Shown in pieces: positions 45,096-56,962 of a DNA stretch of 64,000 bases. The stretch lies in contig PTFA01000038.1 in assembly GCA_003342895.1 (NCBI GenBank), positions 744,001-808,000 on the forward strand, read 5' to 3'. This DNA comes from Casuarius casuarius. Taxonomy: Eukaryota > Chordata > Aves > Casuariiformes > Casuariidae. Position 1 is the stretch's first letter, and each line of letters opens with the position of its first letter. Both the position numbers and the translations under genes were made by a program. The notes below the pieces were generated by a model. That model ran no database searches and was not told the DNA's origin. It worked only from the letters and a program-made list of their open reading frames with translations.

Positions 45096-45350
45096 ATGGC
45101 TACCCAAGCCCTCTCGCACGCGCCGGCGCTCAGCGGCGCGGTTCGGCGCTCTGCCTCCCACATATCCATGCTCGCAGCCATCTGGCACGGTGGCACGCTG
45201 CCTGCTCCCGAGCAGCGTGCCAGCTTCCCCGGCCACCGCTGCCAGCCCACGCGCCAGGACATTACAGCAGGGTCCACGCTCGCCGTCCCCCTGCCCGGCC
45301 ACCGGCTCCTCCGGGTGGTCAGCAGTCCTGAATTAGACCCGCAGGCTTCA
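45096..45350. promoter_or_regulatory. CpG-island-like region
   Basis: About 30 CpG in 255 bp, densest in CGCACGCGCCGGCGCTCAGC (45114-45133). CpG-free flanks make the boundaries sharp. No recognisable first exon is seen on either strand. It could be an orphan CpG island or the start of an unannotated transcript. Confidence 0.42.
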
Positions 45351-46424
45351 TGACAAGGCCTCTAGCAGGCATTTCATCAGCACCCTCTCAACAGATATTC
45401 GCTGAGGTCTCCCTCCTTCCCTCCCGGCACTAGGAAGCCTTGCATGGAGAAGGAAGCATATGTGCAGTTTTGCTGAAGAAGAAGCGTGCTGTGTGTTACC
45501 CTCTTTTGGACACCTCGCTCGCTGGAGTCCTTTCCCATCCTTTTACTCTCGTACATGGCTGAGCTAAGTCGCACTGCAAGCGCAGGTTATTTTTAGAAGG
45601 CTGCACAGCCAGAGGCACCTTTGCACGAGCCAAAGTAAGAGGACACCAAATGGTCCTGACCTTTCTCTTCAAGGCCTCATGTTGGGCCCATGCATTGAGC
45701 AGAGCAGAGGGTGAACGGAGAGAAGGAAGAAATATGTGTATATTGCTTTGGCCAACTGCCCTTGCCTAGGGCTTTAGTTTATATACGGAAGGTGAGGGCG
45801 ACATATGGGGATGAAGGTTTGTTGGCCATCACAGGATTCATAAATCACCGGACAAGGTCACAGGCCGGAAAAATGCTTTCAGAAATCTCCCCACGAAGCC
45901 ATTTTGAAATGCATCTCCTCATCCCATCTAGATGCCAATCTGAACATGCCCAAAAGGCTACCTAGGGATTTTATGGGTTTTTTTCCAGTGTCTTTACGTT
46001 ACCTGTGACTGGCTCAGTGCATCAGCAGAAGCAGTGATGCGGTTCTGTATGCATCAAAGCCACTATTTTAAAAACAAAATAGCAAGGTGTTGGCCCTTCT
46101 TGCAGATATGAGTCCTAAAAGCTCAATGACCAAGGGGCAAATGAAAGGAACTCCAAGTTTGCTGTGCTTTATAAATAGGCTAAGTTGTCTTCCGCTCTTT
46201 TTTAATCATACCTCCTCATGTTGAGGTGAGGTGTTTATTGCCTTCCTATTTGATGTCACTATGAAACATAGGTCACAACTGTATGCTGTTTTACCAGCTC
46301 CAGCTGGATAACTCCTTGGCTATTATTTGCAGGACTGTGTTTAATAGACATATTAATAATAATAATTCCCTATTCCTAACCATAATAATTCCCTTAATGT
46401 GTGATTTCTCAGGAGTGATCACTG
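45351..46424. other. Unique DNA, nothing recognised
   Basis: Includes a MEF2-like TTATTTTTAG near 45585. No exon or named repeat is seen. Confidence 0.4.
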
Positions 46425-46575
46425 CAGTGAGGGTGTTAGATTCAGGCTTGAGCTCTCTGGGTTCAGTCCCTGCCTTTCCAATAGACTTTGGAAACAAATC
46501 ACTGCCATCCTCTCTCCCTGAGATTCGCTGCTGTAAAATGGACACAATGATAGCACCATTTCGATTAAAATAATG
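46425..46575 (+). mobile_element. MIR-like SINE remnant
   Basis: TTGAGCTCTCTGGGTTCAGT (46448-46467) resembles the tRNA-like head end. GGAAACAAATCACTGCCATC and CTGCTGTAAAATGGACACAA, then TGATAGCACC (46529-46557), follow the MIR-type order 'gggcaaatcact ... tctgtaaaatggggataatgatagcac'. Plus orientation; old and decayed. Confidence 0.7.
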
Positions 46576-46969
46576 TGCATCCTCCCTGGGCATGGGACAG
46601 GGCTCCAGGGTGTTACACAAACATAAGAAGAAAAGGAAGTCTTTACTCCAACAAACTCGCAAACTAATTATAAGACAGAAGAGAACATGCCAGCGGAGAT
46701 AGACGGGGTAACAAGATACCTGCTGTGCCTTTTCTGCAGGGTTTATAACCTCTTCTTCCACGAATGCGCAGCATCTAGCACAAAGCACCATGGGCTCGGC
46801 GAAGGATTCAAGCCCGTACTGTAATTCAGATAATTAATTTCAACAGCCTCCCTATCAGCCCCAGCCCGTGCTTGAATGCGAGAGTCACATTAAGAAAGCA
46901 TTTAACATGTCTGGAGCTGTTTCAGAACAATGAGGAGGCCGGATCCCTGCAAAGGCAGCTGGAGGAGAG
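46576..46969. other. Unique DNA, nothing recognised
   Basis: A 166-codon minus frame spans the SINE and this flank and is not accepted as a gene. Confidence 0.35.
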
Positions 46970-47550
46970 GAGGAGTCGTCATCCCGCGATCTGTCAGCTC
47001 TCCTGAGCATAAGGACGCCTTTGTTTGCTTTGCGTTCAGCCTCCCGTCACCCAGCGCGGGAGAGCCAGGAGACGGCAGAAACCTGGGATTTTCGAACATT
47101 TTCTGAGTCAGACGCAGCGGGAGAGAGGAGGAAAGATTTCCCGCATCCAGCGAGGCTGAAAGAAAAGGGCTTGAAAGTGTGCAACGCTCGCCTTGGCCGA
47201 GAGCAGAGATCCTGCCCCATCAACACGAGTGCCCGTGCAAATGCGCGGGGACTTCGGAGTCACCCGGCTCCCGTGCACGCGCCCCAGCCCCGGGGAGGAA
47301 TTGCATTAGCGGGGATATCGTGACACGGGGGGTGCACAGCCTGGTTGGGTTTGCGTCTGCTGTCCCGGGCACAGTGCAACCGTGAGCCTCCGCAGGGACA
47401 CGCTGGAGGGGCCCCCGCACCACCGTGCCGTCCCCGGCTGCCGCCGTGTCGGGGACAGCCCTTGGGAGGGCCGGAGCAAAGGGGAAAGTTTTCTGCCCTG
47501 GGGTCTGCTCGGATGTGGAGCCACCCCGATCGGTTTATTTGGAGGTTTGT
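46970..47550. promoter_or_regulatory. Largest CpG-island-like region in the window
   Basis: I counted about 45 CpG over roughly 560 bp, evenly spread, with GC-rich patches such as CCGTCCCCGGCTGCCGCCGT (47429-47448). The length and density are those of a typical vertebrate promoter island. Overlapping frames on both strands (up to 140 codons) have no domain. A poly-pyrimidine-rich, lower-GC flank starts at 47600. The orientation of any transcript cannot be told. Confidence 0.5.
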
Positions 47551-49144
47551 TGATTTGGGGTTTTGTTTTTCAGTTAACGTAGACAGAAGTTTTAAATTAC
47601 ATGGAGTGTCTCCTCCCTCCCTCCTTTTCTTCCTGTGCGACTGTAATGTGGGACTGGAATTACCCGAACGTTGAGATTTCATCCAACTTTCAAGGGGAAG
47701 ACAGCAGAAATGCTGTTAATTATCTCCTGGTTTTAATTGCTTCTATTTATCAGGTATAAAGGAACAACTGGAAGCTATACAGACATGTGGGCAAATATGT
47801 TCAAAGGGGCTGATATCATTTAGTAGATCAAATGAAAAAGGGCTTTAGCATAAGGTTGAATTTAGGGTGATCCCGGCCTAATGAGGGGAGCTTTTCCAGG
47901 TCAGAAACAAAAGCTGAGGACGGGATGAGGACGACTGAGCTGACTTTGACTGAACTAAGTCAAACAGTGCAATGCAAACTAACTTGCAGCCAACTTGAAG
48001 GCAGCAAATTCTGCTCCAAACCTGAAGAAATGGGTCATGTGCCTGAAATCTTGTCTGATTTTTTCCAACTGTATCATCCAGCCTAATAAAAGGCAATAGC
48101 CCCTCCTCCAAACCTTGCCTTGCTCATAGCCTGAAAACACATCTTCAACAATGCTACTTTAACAAAGGGAATGAGTCATTCGTCAGAGCATGCATTTGTG
48201 CTTGAGACCTTCAGAAAAAAAAATCTGTATATTCATGTATTCTTGCAGTCAGCTTAAAAGGTCTGTTATACCTGCATCAAACCATTAAAAAAAAAAAAAA
48301 ATGTTGCTTCTTGCAATTGAAAATCCAGGTGCAAGTGGCTGAAAGCTATATCTGTGCATGAATAACATAATTTTTCATCTCTAAACAGAACCAGCAGGAA
48401 CAAAGAACTTTCTGAAGGATTACAGCTGGAGCAAGCTCTGGGGAAATCATTTCAACAGATAGATGGATGTGAGGACACCCAAACGTCAGGAAATAGCACC
48501 CAAAAACTGACAGTATCCAGATTTCCTGAGCATGATGGGAAATGAGGAAGCTGTTACAATTTCATACTACAAATACTGATTGTCTGCTTGTAAAAAAAAG
48601 AAAGCCACAGGGCTCGAAACATTTGCTTGAGCGACAGAAATGTGGTGAGCACGAGGTGGGCATGTCTGCAGTTGCAGTAGATTAACAACCCTCCAAACTC
48701 CATTTAAAAAACAGATTTATGTAGTCAGATGCTATGGCTTGAAAAAACGTTTGCCTGGATCTTCTTAAGTTTTTTTCAGTGGGATCCATGCTAATTTGTG
48801 TCTTTAGATCCCGGGGTCTGCTCACCGGACCGGCAACCTGGGATTGCACAAGGGTAGAAAGTCGTCATTTGAGCTGAGGCTGCAGCTGTCTGAACAAGGT
48901 GTCTTCGCTTGAACATCTGAAGAAGCAGTGTTTTTTGGTAGCTTCTGTGAATCTTAATTGCATCCATCCAAAAGCAGCGACCTCAGCTCTGCTAATCATA
49001 AAACACTGCTTAGTTCTTGGGCTTAATGGTGTGTGGCCTGCCAAGGAATCTTTTTTCTCCCTTCCTGAGACAATCTGGGGGAATTTATTGGCTTTTTAAA
49101 TCTGTCTGATCTTTCGATGAAAAAAACTAATGGAACATCAATGA
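47551..49144. other. AT-richer unique DNA, A15 run at 48287
   Basis: GCTGTTAATTATCTCC near 47713 and TTTATCAGG near 47745 are regulatory-looking but isolated. The homopolymer at 48287-48301 is not preceded by a recognisable retroposon, so I do not call it a SINE or LINE tail. Confidence 0.4.
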
Positions 49145-49295
49145 CACCAGGTATTTGTCACAGGTATCATTTATGCGGAAAATGTGGCTCTGGCTCAGGA
49201 AAGCTCTCCTGCACACGTTTAGCTGAATTCCAGGCATAGGTCCAGGCAGGAGCTTGAATTCAAACCCATGCTCCTCTGCGGACTTCAGTCTTATC
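49145..49295 (-). mobile_element. Possible MIR-like SINE remnant
   Basis: GTATCATTTATGCGGAAAAT, then GGCTCTGGCTCAGG and later GAGCTTGAATTCAAACCCAT (49251-49270), follow the antisense MIR order ending in the B-box region ('ggatttgaacccatgtctcctgac'). Weak but ordered. Confidence 0.42.
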
Positions 49296-50770
49296 AGTTG
49301 TCGCTAGTAAACATAAAAGCAAAAAAAAAGCATTCCTTAATCAGAAAACTAATTCAATTCAAAATCCTGATGAGGACAAGGCAGCTAGAGTTTTCACATG
49401 AGGCTGAATTTAGGACGATACCTCCACAGCTGGAAAGAAGAATCTTTGGTTGATTTTAAGTACCCTTTCGAAACAACAGGTCAAAAAAGTCATTTTGAAA
49501 AGACTAAAACATTCAAATTCTGATTTTTTTTGAGTCCATATATAGGATTTGTTTAGCTCTAACTTTTCACTGATCGAGACCCAATTCTGTGAAATGTTTG
49601 CTCTTCCTTAACCGCCATTTTTTGGATAATTCATTATCCAAAAGAAAATGCCATCTAAAAAGTGTGTTCATAGATATGAATCCTCAGCTTTTAACAGAAT
49701 AAACATGCTACGTGCATATGGGGTCACCTGTCCTGTGTGCAGGACTCTCTCCAGCTTTGCTGAGGTCTCACTCCTCAGGGCGTCATCTGAGCCGTGTTCA
49801 GATTCCTAACGCTGGGAAGTGCAGAGGCTTCCCTGGAAACGTTGACCTTTGGGAAACAGATCTCGTTTCAGGCTTTCTTACAAATGTTAAATCCAGCTTG
49901 GGTTTTCAAGAGCTTGATATGTACCATGCCTAGCAGTGAGCCTTTCTGCAAAAATGGTGGAAAATCTGGTCATAAAAACACGATGTGCCAGAAATAAACA
50001 AGCAACATTGCTCATTTCTCCATTTTTTGGGGAACAATGTTTGGATAAAAGGGGATGGAGGCAAAGGGAAAAAATGCCACTCTTGTGCTTAAAGACTGTA
50101 GAAATGTTTAAGTACCTAAGTTTCTTGTTAAATTAGTGCAAAACATGGTGATCTGCTGCAGGGTTTGGATTGCAGTTACTGCAACCCTCAGGGGAGAGGT
50201 GAAACGGGAAGTGCAGATCCAAACTGCTTTATTTGGACCCGAGTCTGAAAACAGTGCAAAAATTAAGCCCAGGATCCTCTAACCCCATGGCTGGGTCAGG
50301 AGAAGGGTCTGTATGAAGGCAGCAGGAATTTCCTGCAGAGCAGTGACAGCGTAATTAGCAGCAGGGCCTGATCAGACAGGGAACTACAGTGGGAGCAGTA
50401 GTCGCTGGGGTGGAAATTGCTTGTTTGCTCATGTGGCTTGGAGCTGCAGAAACCTCTAGCAGATATCTTTCTGTCTATACATCAATTAAACCATGACAGC
50501 CTGTCACCTGAATTCAACCCCCTTTTTGGCACATTGCTTTACTGGTTGGATGAGGCAGAACCTGCGCTCCCAGGTTCCCGAGGCCGTGGAGGAAGGAGGA
50601 ACCATGCTCCAAAGGAGGAACCATGGTTCAAAATGGGACTTCGTTCTGCGGGCAAATGTTGCAGCTGGGTGTTCTGCGGGAGTGATCCTTAAATCAGAGC
50701 ACAAGAGTGCTCCAGATTCACAGCAGAGCTGTCTCTAGGCAGAACCACCTTAGATGCTGGCAGTACATAA
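49296..50770. other. Unique DNA, nothing firm recognised
   Basis: A 15-bp direct repeat with GGAGGAACCATG at 50595-50627 is the only small-scale structure noted. Confidence 0.4.
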
Positions 50771-50801
50771 AGAGAGAAAGGGAGGCAGAGAGAGAGAGAG
50801 A
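50771..50801. repeat. GA-rich microsatellite with (GA)7
   Basis: Purine-only stretch ending in seven GA units at about 50787-50800. Confidence 0.9.
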
Positions 50802-50981
50802 CTTCCTACAGATGCTTGTACACCAGAACATCACATGAACATGTTTAGTATTTTTCCAGTATTATCAGGGGAAAATATCATCCCAAAAGCATAATTATAT
50901 CTTAGGTTCCCTTTTTTTTACAGGGCATTTTAAGCAGTTGTTTTGTTTCATTCTTCTCCTTTTTCTATTTTTGAATTACAG

Positions 50982-51014
50982 CGTTTGCAGAAACAGGAGG
51001 AGGATGACAGTTAA
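50982..51014 (+). other. Terminal-exon-like segment, very tentative
   Basis: A long pyrimidine-rich run from 50937 ends in the strong acceptor-like TTGAATTACAG (to 50981). The following frame reads RLQKQEEDDS and stops at TAA (51012-51014), which looks like an acidic, coiled-coil C-terminus. No upstream exon, no polyadenylation signal in a typical position and no family identity are seen. The stretch is short enough to arise by chance. Confidence 0.12.
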
Positions 51015-51179
51015 CACAAGAGAAAAGTCGCGGGTGCTTGAAAGAGAGCGAGAGCGATGCTCTTGTTCCTCACAGTTTCGGCAAAAACCAGTAGGGTTCC
51101 AGTCCTATTGCTCGGGTTTGCCTCACACCAGATGTCTCTCCTCCCTCTCCAGACCTTCTAGTGCAAGTCAAAGGTCCAA

Positions 51180-51330
51180 GATCTAAATGCAGTTACAGGC
51201 ACCAGGAGGTAGCTATGTTTAGGCAGCAGAGTCCCCCACCATAGACTATAATGGGAGCTTAGACACCTGGCTCACATGAAGACATCTACATAAAAACAGC
51301 TAAATTTAGGTCTCAATCTGCAAGCCGACT
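51180..51330 (+). repeat. Fragment of the unclassified dispersed repeat
   Basis: ATAATGGGAGCTTAGACACC (51248-51267), later ACAGCTAAATTTAG, aligns with GTAATGGGAGCTCAGACACC (60880-60899) and CTTGAATTTAGCTGTC. The two share order and spacing over about 75 bp. Confidence 0.5.
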
Positions 51331-52790
51331 CCCACCCATGGTAACTTGCTAAGGGAGTCTTGCTTGATGGTTTGTCAAAGGCCTGAGACTAGATCTTGGG
51401 AAAAGGGGACCTCCCGTGCGCTGGGTTCCCACCATCCTGACACGGCAGGGCTNTCGTTCTGGGAACTCCCCTTTCTCTGGGAATTTCCACAACTTCTTGG
51501 CTAAAGTAACTCAGACAAGTTGGATATTTGCAAACCTCCGCCCTGACCGGCGAGTCCTTTGCCCACCGTCATCATCAGTCAGCCAAGCCCTGGGAACTGC
51601 TCTCCCCTGTCCCTATCACTGCTTGTAACCATTTTGTGCTGCTTCACTGGCCAAAAATGCAAGCAGCCTTTCCAGCTGATGTCAGCATTGCTGGGAGCAC
51701 ACAGAGGAAACTGCCCAAAGGCACTAACACTGCACGCCCAGATTAGTCTCTCCTTCAAGGCTATCACTGTAGTAACAGAGGACCTCTCAAAAACAATCAG
51801 TAATATGACTATGAGTAGCTGGCTTGTCACCTTGTAACTAGCAACTACTTAACATCTTGGCTGAAGACTGTTAGGTACCAGTGGATGCTTCAGAGGGAAG
51901 TTTTATGTCATGCACCTTGCCATTGGTCATCTGTGGTCCATGGAGAACAGATTCCTTCCCAATGCCAGAAGCAATTGATTTCTGTCCTGAAGCATGAGAT
52001 CTGATTAGAGTGCAGAGCCATGAAAGCTATTGTGGGTCATAAAGTCATTGAGGTATAAAAACCTTTATTTACTGTTTGAAATCCCAGCTCTAATCATTGC
52101 CTCCTAATCGTTGCTTCCAGAGACAGACATCCCAAAGGAGGAATTTCCCACTGTTTATTTTCAAGGGACGGGGGAGATGTTTTCAGCAATGTTTTTATTC
52201 CTCATTCCATTGACAGGCTCTGACAGTGTTAACCTCTTCAGTGAGGATGTGCACTCATCTACCAGTCTTAGAGAGATGTCATTGACCGAAATTAGCCTTG
52301 CACTTCAGAATTTGTCAAATTGCAATTTTATTAAATGCTTTACTGTGTAGAAAGTGACAGCCCCAATGAAGCCAGTGACATGGCCCATTGGCTTCAAAGC
52401 AGTGTGAGCAGACCCTTTAGTCCTTTCAGCTCCTCAGGATTTGCATCTACTGAGATGTACGTCACAATGATTTTTTTTTAACAGGATACCTTTCTTGCTT
52501 TCTAGTTCCTAAGCCTTTCAGAGGTGCAACTGAAGTATGTTTTCAAATTCTCCTCTATACTTACAAGGCTGGGAAACCCTTTCTTTTAATATTTATTTCA
52601 CTGAGGTTCCAAAGCAGCATTGAGATTGGATGTGAAGAACGAAAGGACCAGGTATTTCAGGTCTCACAATAAAATCTGGTGAGAGTGCAGCATGAATAAG
52701 CTAGAGGGCTGTAGTAAGGACAGGGAGAAAGGATTCCTCATTTCACTTCGTAGAGGGGAATCAGTCTGATGAGTGCAGTGGGTTGAGTGC
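51331..52790. other. Unique DNA, nothing recognised
   Basis: A single N at 51453 opens the third N-rich block. No exon or named repeat is seen. Confidence 0.35.
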
Positions 52791-52799
52791 AGACCCAGA

Positions 52800-53230
52800 C
52801 AGACTGAAAGCCAGAAAGGTNAGGTGCCTAGTATGGTCCCATTAGCCCATAGGGACCAAGAAAGACATCCCCAAAAGATTTAATGGTATCAGCATTTAAT
52901 AGTATCCTGGTGCTACTGTTANAGACAGCTGGTGTCCCTCAAGCGTGTGCTGTCACACAAGATGGTGCTCAGAGCTCAGAGCACCCAAGAGAAGAGGCTT
53001 CTGCTGATCTTAGCTGATGAGGCCTACAACGTACATAGTCCTATTCATAAAGCCATGTGNCAACATTAGGTACTGCAAATTTCTGGCAAATACCAGCCCA
53101 GATGCCCAGGAAAGAGACATTGTCTTCCTGTATGAGTCAGCCTTTCCCAGAGTGGTACCATTAAGTCTGAGTCTACCCACGTGGGGACACACCGCTAGTG
53201 AGGCACACCTGGCTGATGAGCATTTGTGAT
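52800..53230 (+). repeat. Probable copy of the unclassified dispersed repeat
   Basis: ACATTAGGTACTGCAAATTT, then CTGGCAAATA (53063-53092), aligns with ATGTTAGGTATCTGCACACA, then TATCTGGCAAGTA (60564-60596). Phrases such as AGGTGCCTAG and ACACACCGCTAG-type segments are in keeping. N bases at 52821, 52922 and 53060. Boundaries are uncertain. Confidence 0.4.
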
Positions 53231-53289
53231 GAATTAAACTCCCACTGCCCTCCCATTTTCTACAAATGTTCCATTAGGATCTAAGCAAC

Positions 53290-53680
53290 AGTCACAGTTA
53301 AGAATGCAAAGACAATTATGCACTGGAATTTAAACAAACCATTAATTACCAAGATATTCTGGCAGATGATGGCTCCAACAATGCTTATTACAAGAACCTT
53401 CATCAAGCTATCTGCTTTTTCATGTAAGCAGGGGTAATAATCTTAACTGAGATGAGAAAAATAATTAAAAACCATATAACAAGATGTTTTATTAATGACA
53501 TGCATGTCTCCATCGCTCTGAGAAAATTGGGCAATCTGTTCCTATGCCACAGCTCTCCATCAAGGGTTTATATTTACCATCACTTTAATAATGACTTGTT
53601 AAAGTGTTATCTAATTCCCTTGGTTTGGCTTACTGGAGGAGGGGACAAAGGAATCATTTGTTTATCGATGACACACGTTG
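53290..53680. promoter_or_regulatory. Conserved-looking AT-rich block, candidate enhancer
   Basis: GAATTTAAACAAACCATTAA (53329-53348) joins a FOX-like TAAACAAA and a homeodomain-like ATTAAT. TTTTATTAATGACATGCAT (about 53487) and CACTTTAATAATGACTTG (about 53581) follow. There is no repeat or frame of note. Inference from texture only. Confidence 0.27.
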
Positions 53681-54840
53681 AGAAGCATTTCTGTGGCACA
53701 AAGAGGAGAATGAAAAGAACAGAACAAAACATTGCAAAAAGGATCACTGCTTAGCACACACGTCTGTCTGTTTTTGAAAGAGGCCCTCAGCAAGGCAATA
53801 ACAAAATGAAAATCACTTGAAAAAAAAGTAGTTGTAGGAAGAAAGACTTCCCCCCACGCACCAAAAGGGGGAAAATGGCATCTCTTTATAAATCCGGTTG
53901 TGTTCTCAGTGGAGCTAGTGTCAAAGGTCTTCTGCGAGAGCAGGAGCAGACCCGCCAGGGAATTTGCAAGGTTCGGTGCACCTGAGTTCAATGATGGGAC
54001 CACAGAGCCGAGCTTAGCCCTGGGATATGAAACTTATTTTCGTTGCTGTTCATAGAAAGCATGAGGCTGACGTGTCTGCAAATTGAGGTCCTCTCTTGAT
54101 CTCTGACCGAAATCTTGACAAAACGAGCTTTTCTAGACTGCTCTGTCAGCTTGTCTCAGTCCTGCCTCGGAAGACTACACACAGGAGCATCCACTCTTCT
54201 TGTCTGTTCAGTCTCCAGGCTCTTCTGTCAGGCACTGACGATGGAGCCACCGAGGATATGACTCACCAAGGTGCTGAGCACCTTCTCTGTTCACAGCGAA
54301 CTCTAATTTACTTAATCACTACAGATTAAAGCATGTCCAATTAAGGACAGCAGTGAGATCTGACGGGGAGAGAGGACTCACCCAGTGCTTGTTCCGTTCA
54401 CACACTGCCCAGCTGGGCAAATGACTTTAATGCCCCTTGCCCAATATCGAGTTTTCAAACAGAAATGTTTTCTTCCTTTTCAAACCAAAGCTCAAGGTGT
54501 ATATTTCATCTAAAAGTTGAGGGTAGGCAGGAATCTAGGAATTAGGCCGATCTTCTGATGGCCAAAAACATTTTAGCAGAAAGTTTCTCTCTAGTGCAGG
54601 TGTTAATACCAATGTGCTGGGTCTCAGCAGGGATTCAATAGCTGTGTTTCTGAGTGGGCTGAAGAAACAACAAAACATTGTTACTATTAATACAGAAGGA
54701 GGCTTACTTCCCACGTCCTCATTAACCAGCACGACCACAGCTCTGCACGGAGACCAGGAGGGACTGGGGATCTTTCTTTGTAAGAACTGCTTTGCACTGC
54801 TACCCTGATTTTTACTGAAGGCACAGCCTCAAGAGTTGTC
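53681..54840. other. Unique DNA, nothing recognised
   Basis: No exon, RNA or named repeat is seen. A 113-codon minus frame (53662-54003) shows no domain. Confidence 0.4.
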
Positions 54841-54847
54841 ACACTGA

Positions 54848-54960
54848 AATCAGGCCCAGGTCTTCCACGCTTTGCTGAGCAACCTTGATCGGGCCACCTA
54901 ACCTCGCTTAGATGCCCACTGTACAGCTGGGGAGGTAAGGATACTCCTATTTGACCATCA
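54848..54960 (+). mobile_element. Possible MIR-like SINE remnant
   Basis: TCAGGCCCAGGTCTTCCACG, GCAACCTTGATCGGGCCACC and TAACCTCGCTTAGATGCCCA, then CTGTACAGCTGGGGAGGTAA, track 'tgaccttgggcaagtcacttaacctctctgtgcctcagttt..ctgtaaaatggggata' in order. Strongly decayed. Confidence 0.5.
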
Positions 54961-56861
54961 TTTAGTTGATGTGATTGAAAGGTCTCTATGGTGGCATCCA
55001 TCTCCTCCTAGGCATCGCTACCATCCTGACATTGGTATAAATAGTAATAGCAATATTTGGTCTCTGTAAAGCACATGTCATAAGCAGATCTTGAAGCACT
55101 ATGTAAAAGGTGCAAAATTCCATTATCCCTCGTTGACATATGGGGCTTAACCTTGGCAGGAGTGTCTGGAGACTACCACGGTGCAAGTCTGGTGCCTTTC
55201 ATCCAGTGTTCTCTGTGAAATACAGTTAGTAACTGAATCACCTTGTAGGATTATCCGGGGCTGAGGGACATGGGTGGTTCATGGCTCTCATTCATCAGAG
55301 CGCTTTCACACACATATCTCCCTGACCTCCAGGAGAGCCAAACACCTGCTTAATTTACAAACAAGCTTCAAAAGGCGTCTGCTGGGCTGGCACTTTGGAG
55401 ANGCTCAAGTTTCACTTCCCAAAATGACAAAGCCCATGTTTAGCACTTGTTTGGCTGGATGGTGCTATGAACTTATTTAACCCTGCCAAGGTTTCTCTTG
55501 CTATTATGAAAAAAGATAAAATAGTTGTATGACTATTTTTTCCAGGATTTAAATGTAAGTAATTCCACCGAGGACTGCACGTGCCTAACGCTGGGATGAA
55601 TCAGGGCCGGTGCAGGACTGAAGTGCAGTGTGCCGAGCCCAGCAGCCGTTCACTCTGCCACCATCGCCGGGTGGTCAGCACAGCCTCCGAGAGCGGCAAA
55701 GGGGCTCCAGGAATAGATCACAGCAGGGAAGTGACAGCGGCTTACCAAGGGTCTCATGGCTTCCTTCCAGACTGGGCTGGGTTTGTGGGAGGCAGAGCAG
55801 CTCGCGATGTCAGCTTTCTAGCTAGAGAAAGAGANTGCTGCAGCACCAGGCTGGGAAAGCAGGGTGCTCACACCTAGCAGGGAGCTGCGAGCACCATCTG
55901 TGTTGCAAACGCAGTGATGCTGAGGGAGCGAGAAGCAGTGTATCAGCCCACCCCACCGAGTGCTTGAAAGCAGAGACCCTCGAGCCAGCAAGGAGTGCTG
56001 CCTGGGCCAGCAAACCCCCTCCATGGGTGATGATAAGGAGCTGGACGAGCTGCTGGGGAGACCTGTGTGCCCAAATGGGTGTTTTGTCTTCCCTCCAGGC
56101 TTCGCAGCCACCCGGGAAGAATGCGAGCCCAAAGGCCAAAAGCAGGGATATCTGCCCAAAATGAAGCAATACNCTGCTGGCTCACATCCTCTAACAGCTG
56201 GCAATTCAGATTATCCAGAAATCTCTGTGCTGGCAGTGCCCGAGGCCATCCAAAGAGAGCCACACATGGCTGAGCTGTCCCAGGGTGGCCACCCCGGTGG
56301 GGGGACATATGTCACCTCCCCAAACTCCACCAGCACGTGTGCTACAGTGGGTCCTGGCACTGCAGGCACCTCATTGGGATTCCAGGCGATGCTGAGACCA
56401 CGCGCGTTCAAAGATGAGAGGGAAACAGCAGGGAGTACATGTCTGTATGTGACCTCGGTGACACAAGCCTGCAGGCGCAAATTACATACTTTAAAAGTGA
56501 CATTTGCTGTCATGGGGGGAGGTTTGAGGGAAGCTGTTTAAAATTCAACTAAACTCTGCCTGGAAAGAGGTTGGTATGTTGTCTTCTTTTCTTTTTTATT
56601 CCCCAGGGTAACACCATAGAGACCTTTCNAGTAAGGAAATCCATCTCCTGCTCCCAGAGCTGGCAGTGAATTTTGCCCCAGGGATGGGATTCACATGTTA
56701 CATCTTGGTGTGAGTAATTGTGAATCTCTGGCTGCTTTACAACTCCAGATCAGCCTGCCTGGCTATTTAGTAAGCACCACAGGAACTGATTTACACCATC
56801 AGAGGGTATGAGTTAGACCAGTTGGCTACACACCTCAAGAAGTACTCAGTAGATATATCTT
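54961..56861. other. Unique DNA, overlapping frames not accepted as genes
   Basis: The 193-codon plus frame at 55960-56541 overlaps minus-strand frames of 100-128 codons and includes an N (56173). It contains no recognised domain. N bases also at 55403, 55834 and 56630. Confidence 0.35.
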
Positions 56862-56962
56862 ACCAACTCTGTTTTAAAGATGGAGAAACGGAGGCAGAGT
56901 GACTCCATGTGCCCTTCCAGCGCACACTGAAGTCAGACNGCAGATCTCCTGCTTTTGTTTGC
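56862..56962 (-). mobile_element. MIR-like SINE remnant
   Basis: GTTTTAAAGATGGAGAAACG, then GAGGCAGAGTGACTCCATGT and GAAGTCAGACNGCAGATCTC (56871-56947), follow the antisense MIR order ('ttacagatggggaaactgaggcacagagtgactt ... gtcagtggcagatctcctg'). N at 56939. Confidence 0.72.

Noticed and set aside
44728..45336. Longest open frame (202 codons, plus)
   Set aside because: It overlaps a 169-codon opposite-strand frame, lies in a CpG island with few stops, has low-complexity Pro/Ala/Ser-rich composition and no domain.
48287..48301. A15 run as a possible retroposon tail or processed pseudogene
   Set aside because: No coding-like or SINE/LINE sequence precedes it and no target-site duplication is apparent.
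55960..56541. 193-codon plus-strand frame
   Set aside because: No recognised domain, an N inside, and overlapping minus frames of similar size; compatible with chance in GC-rich DNA.
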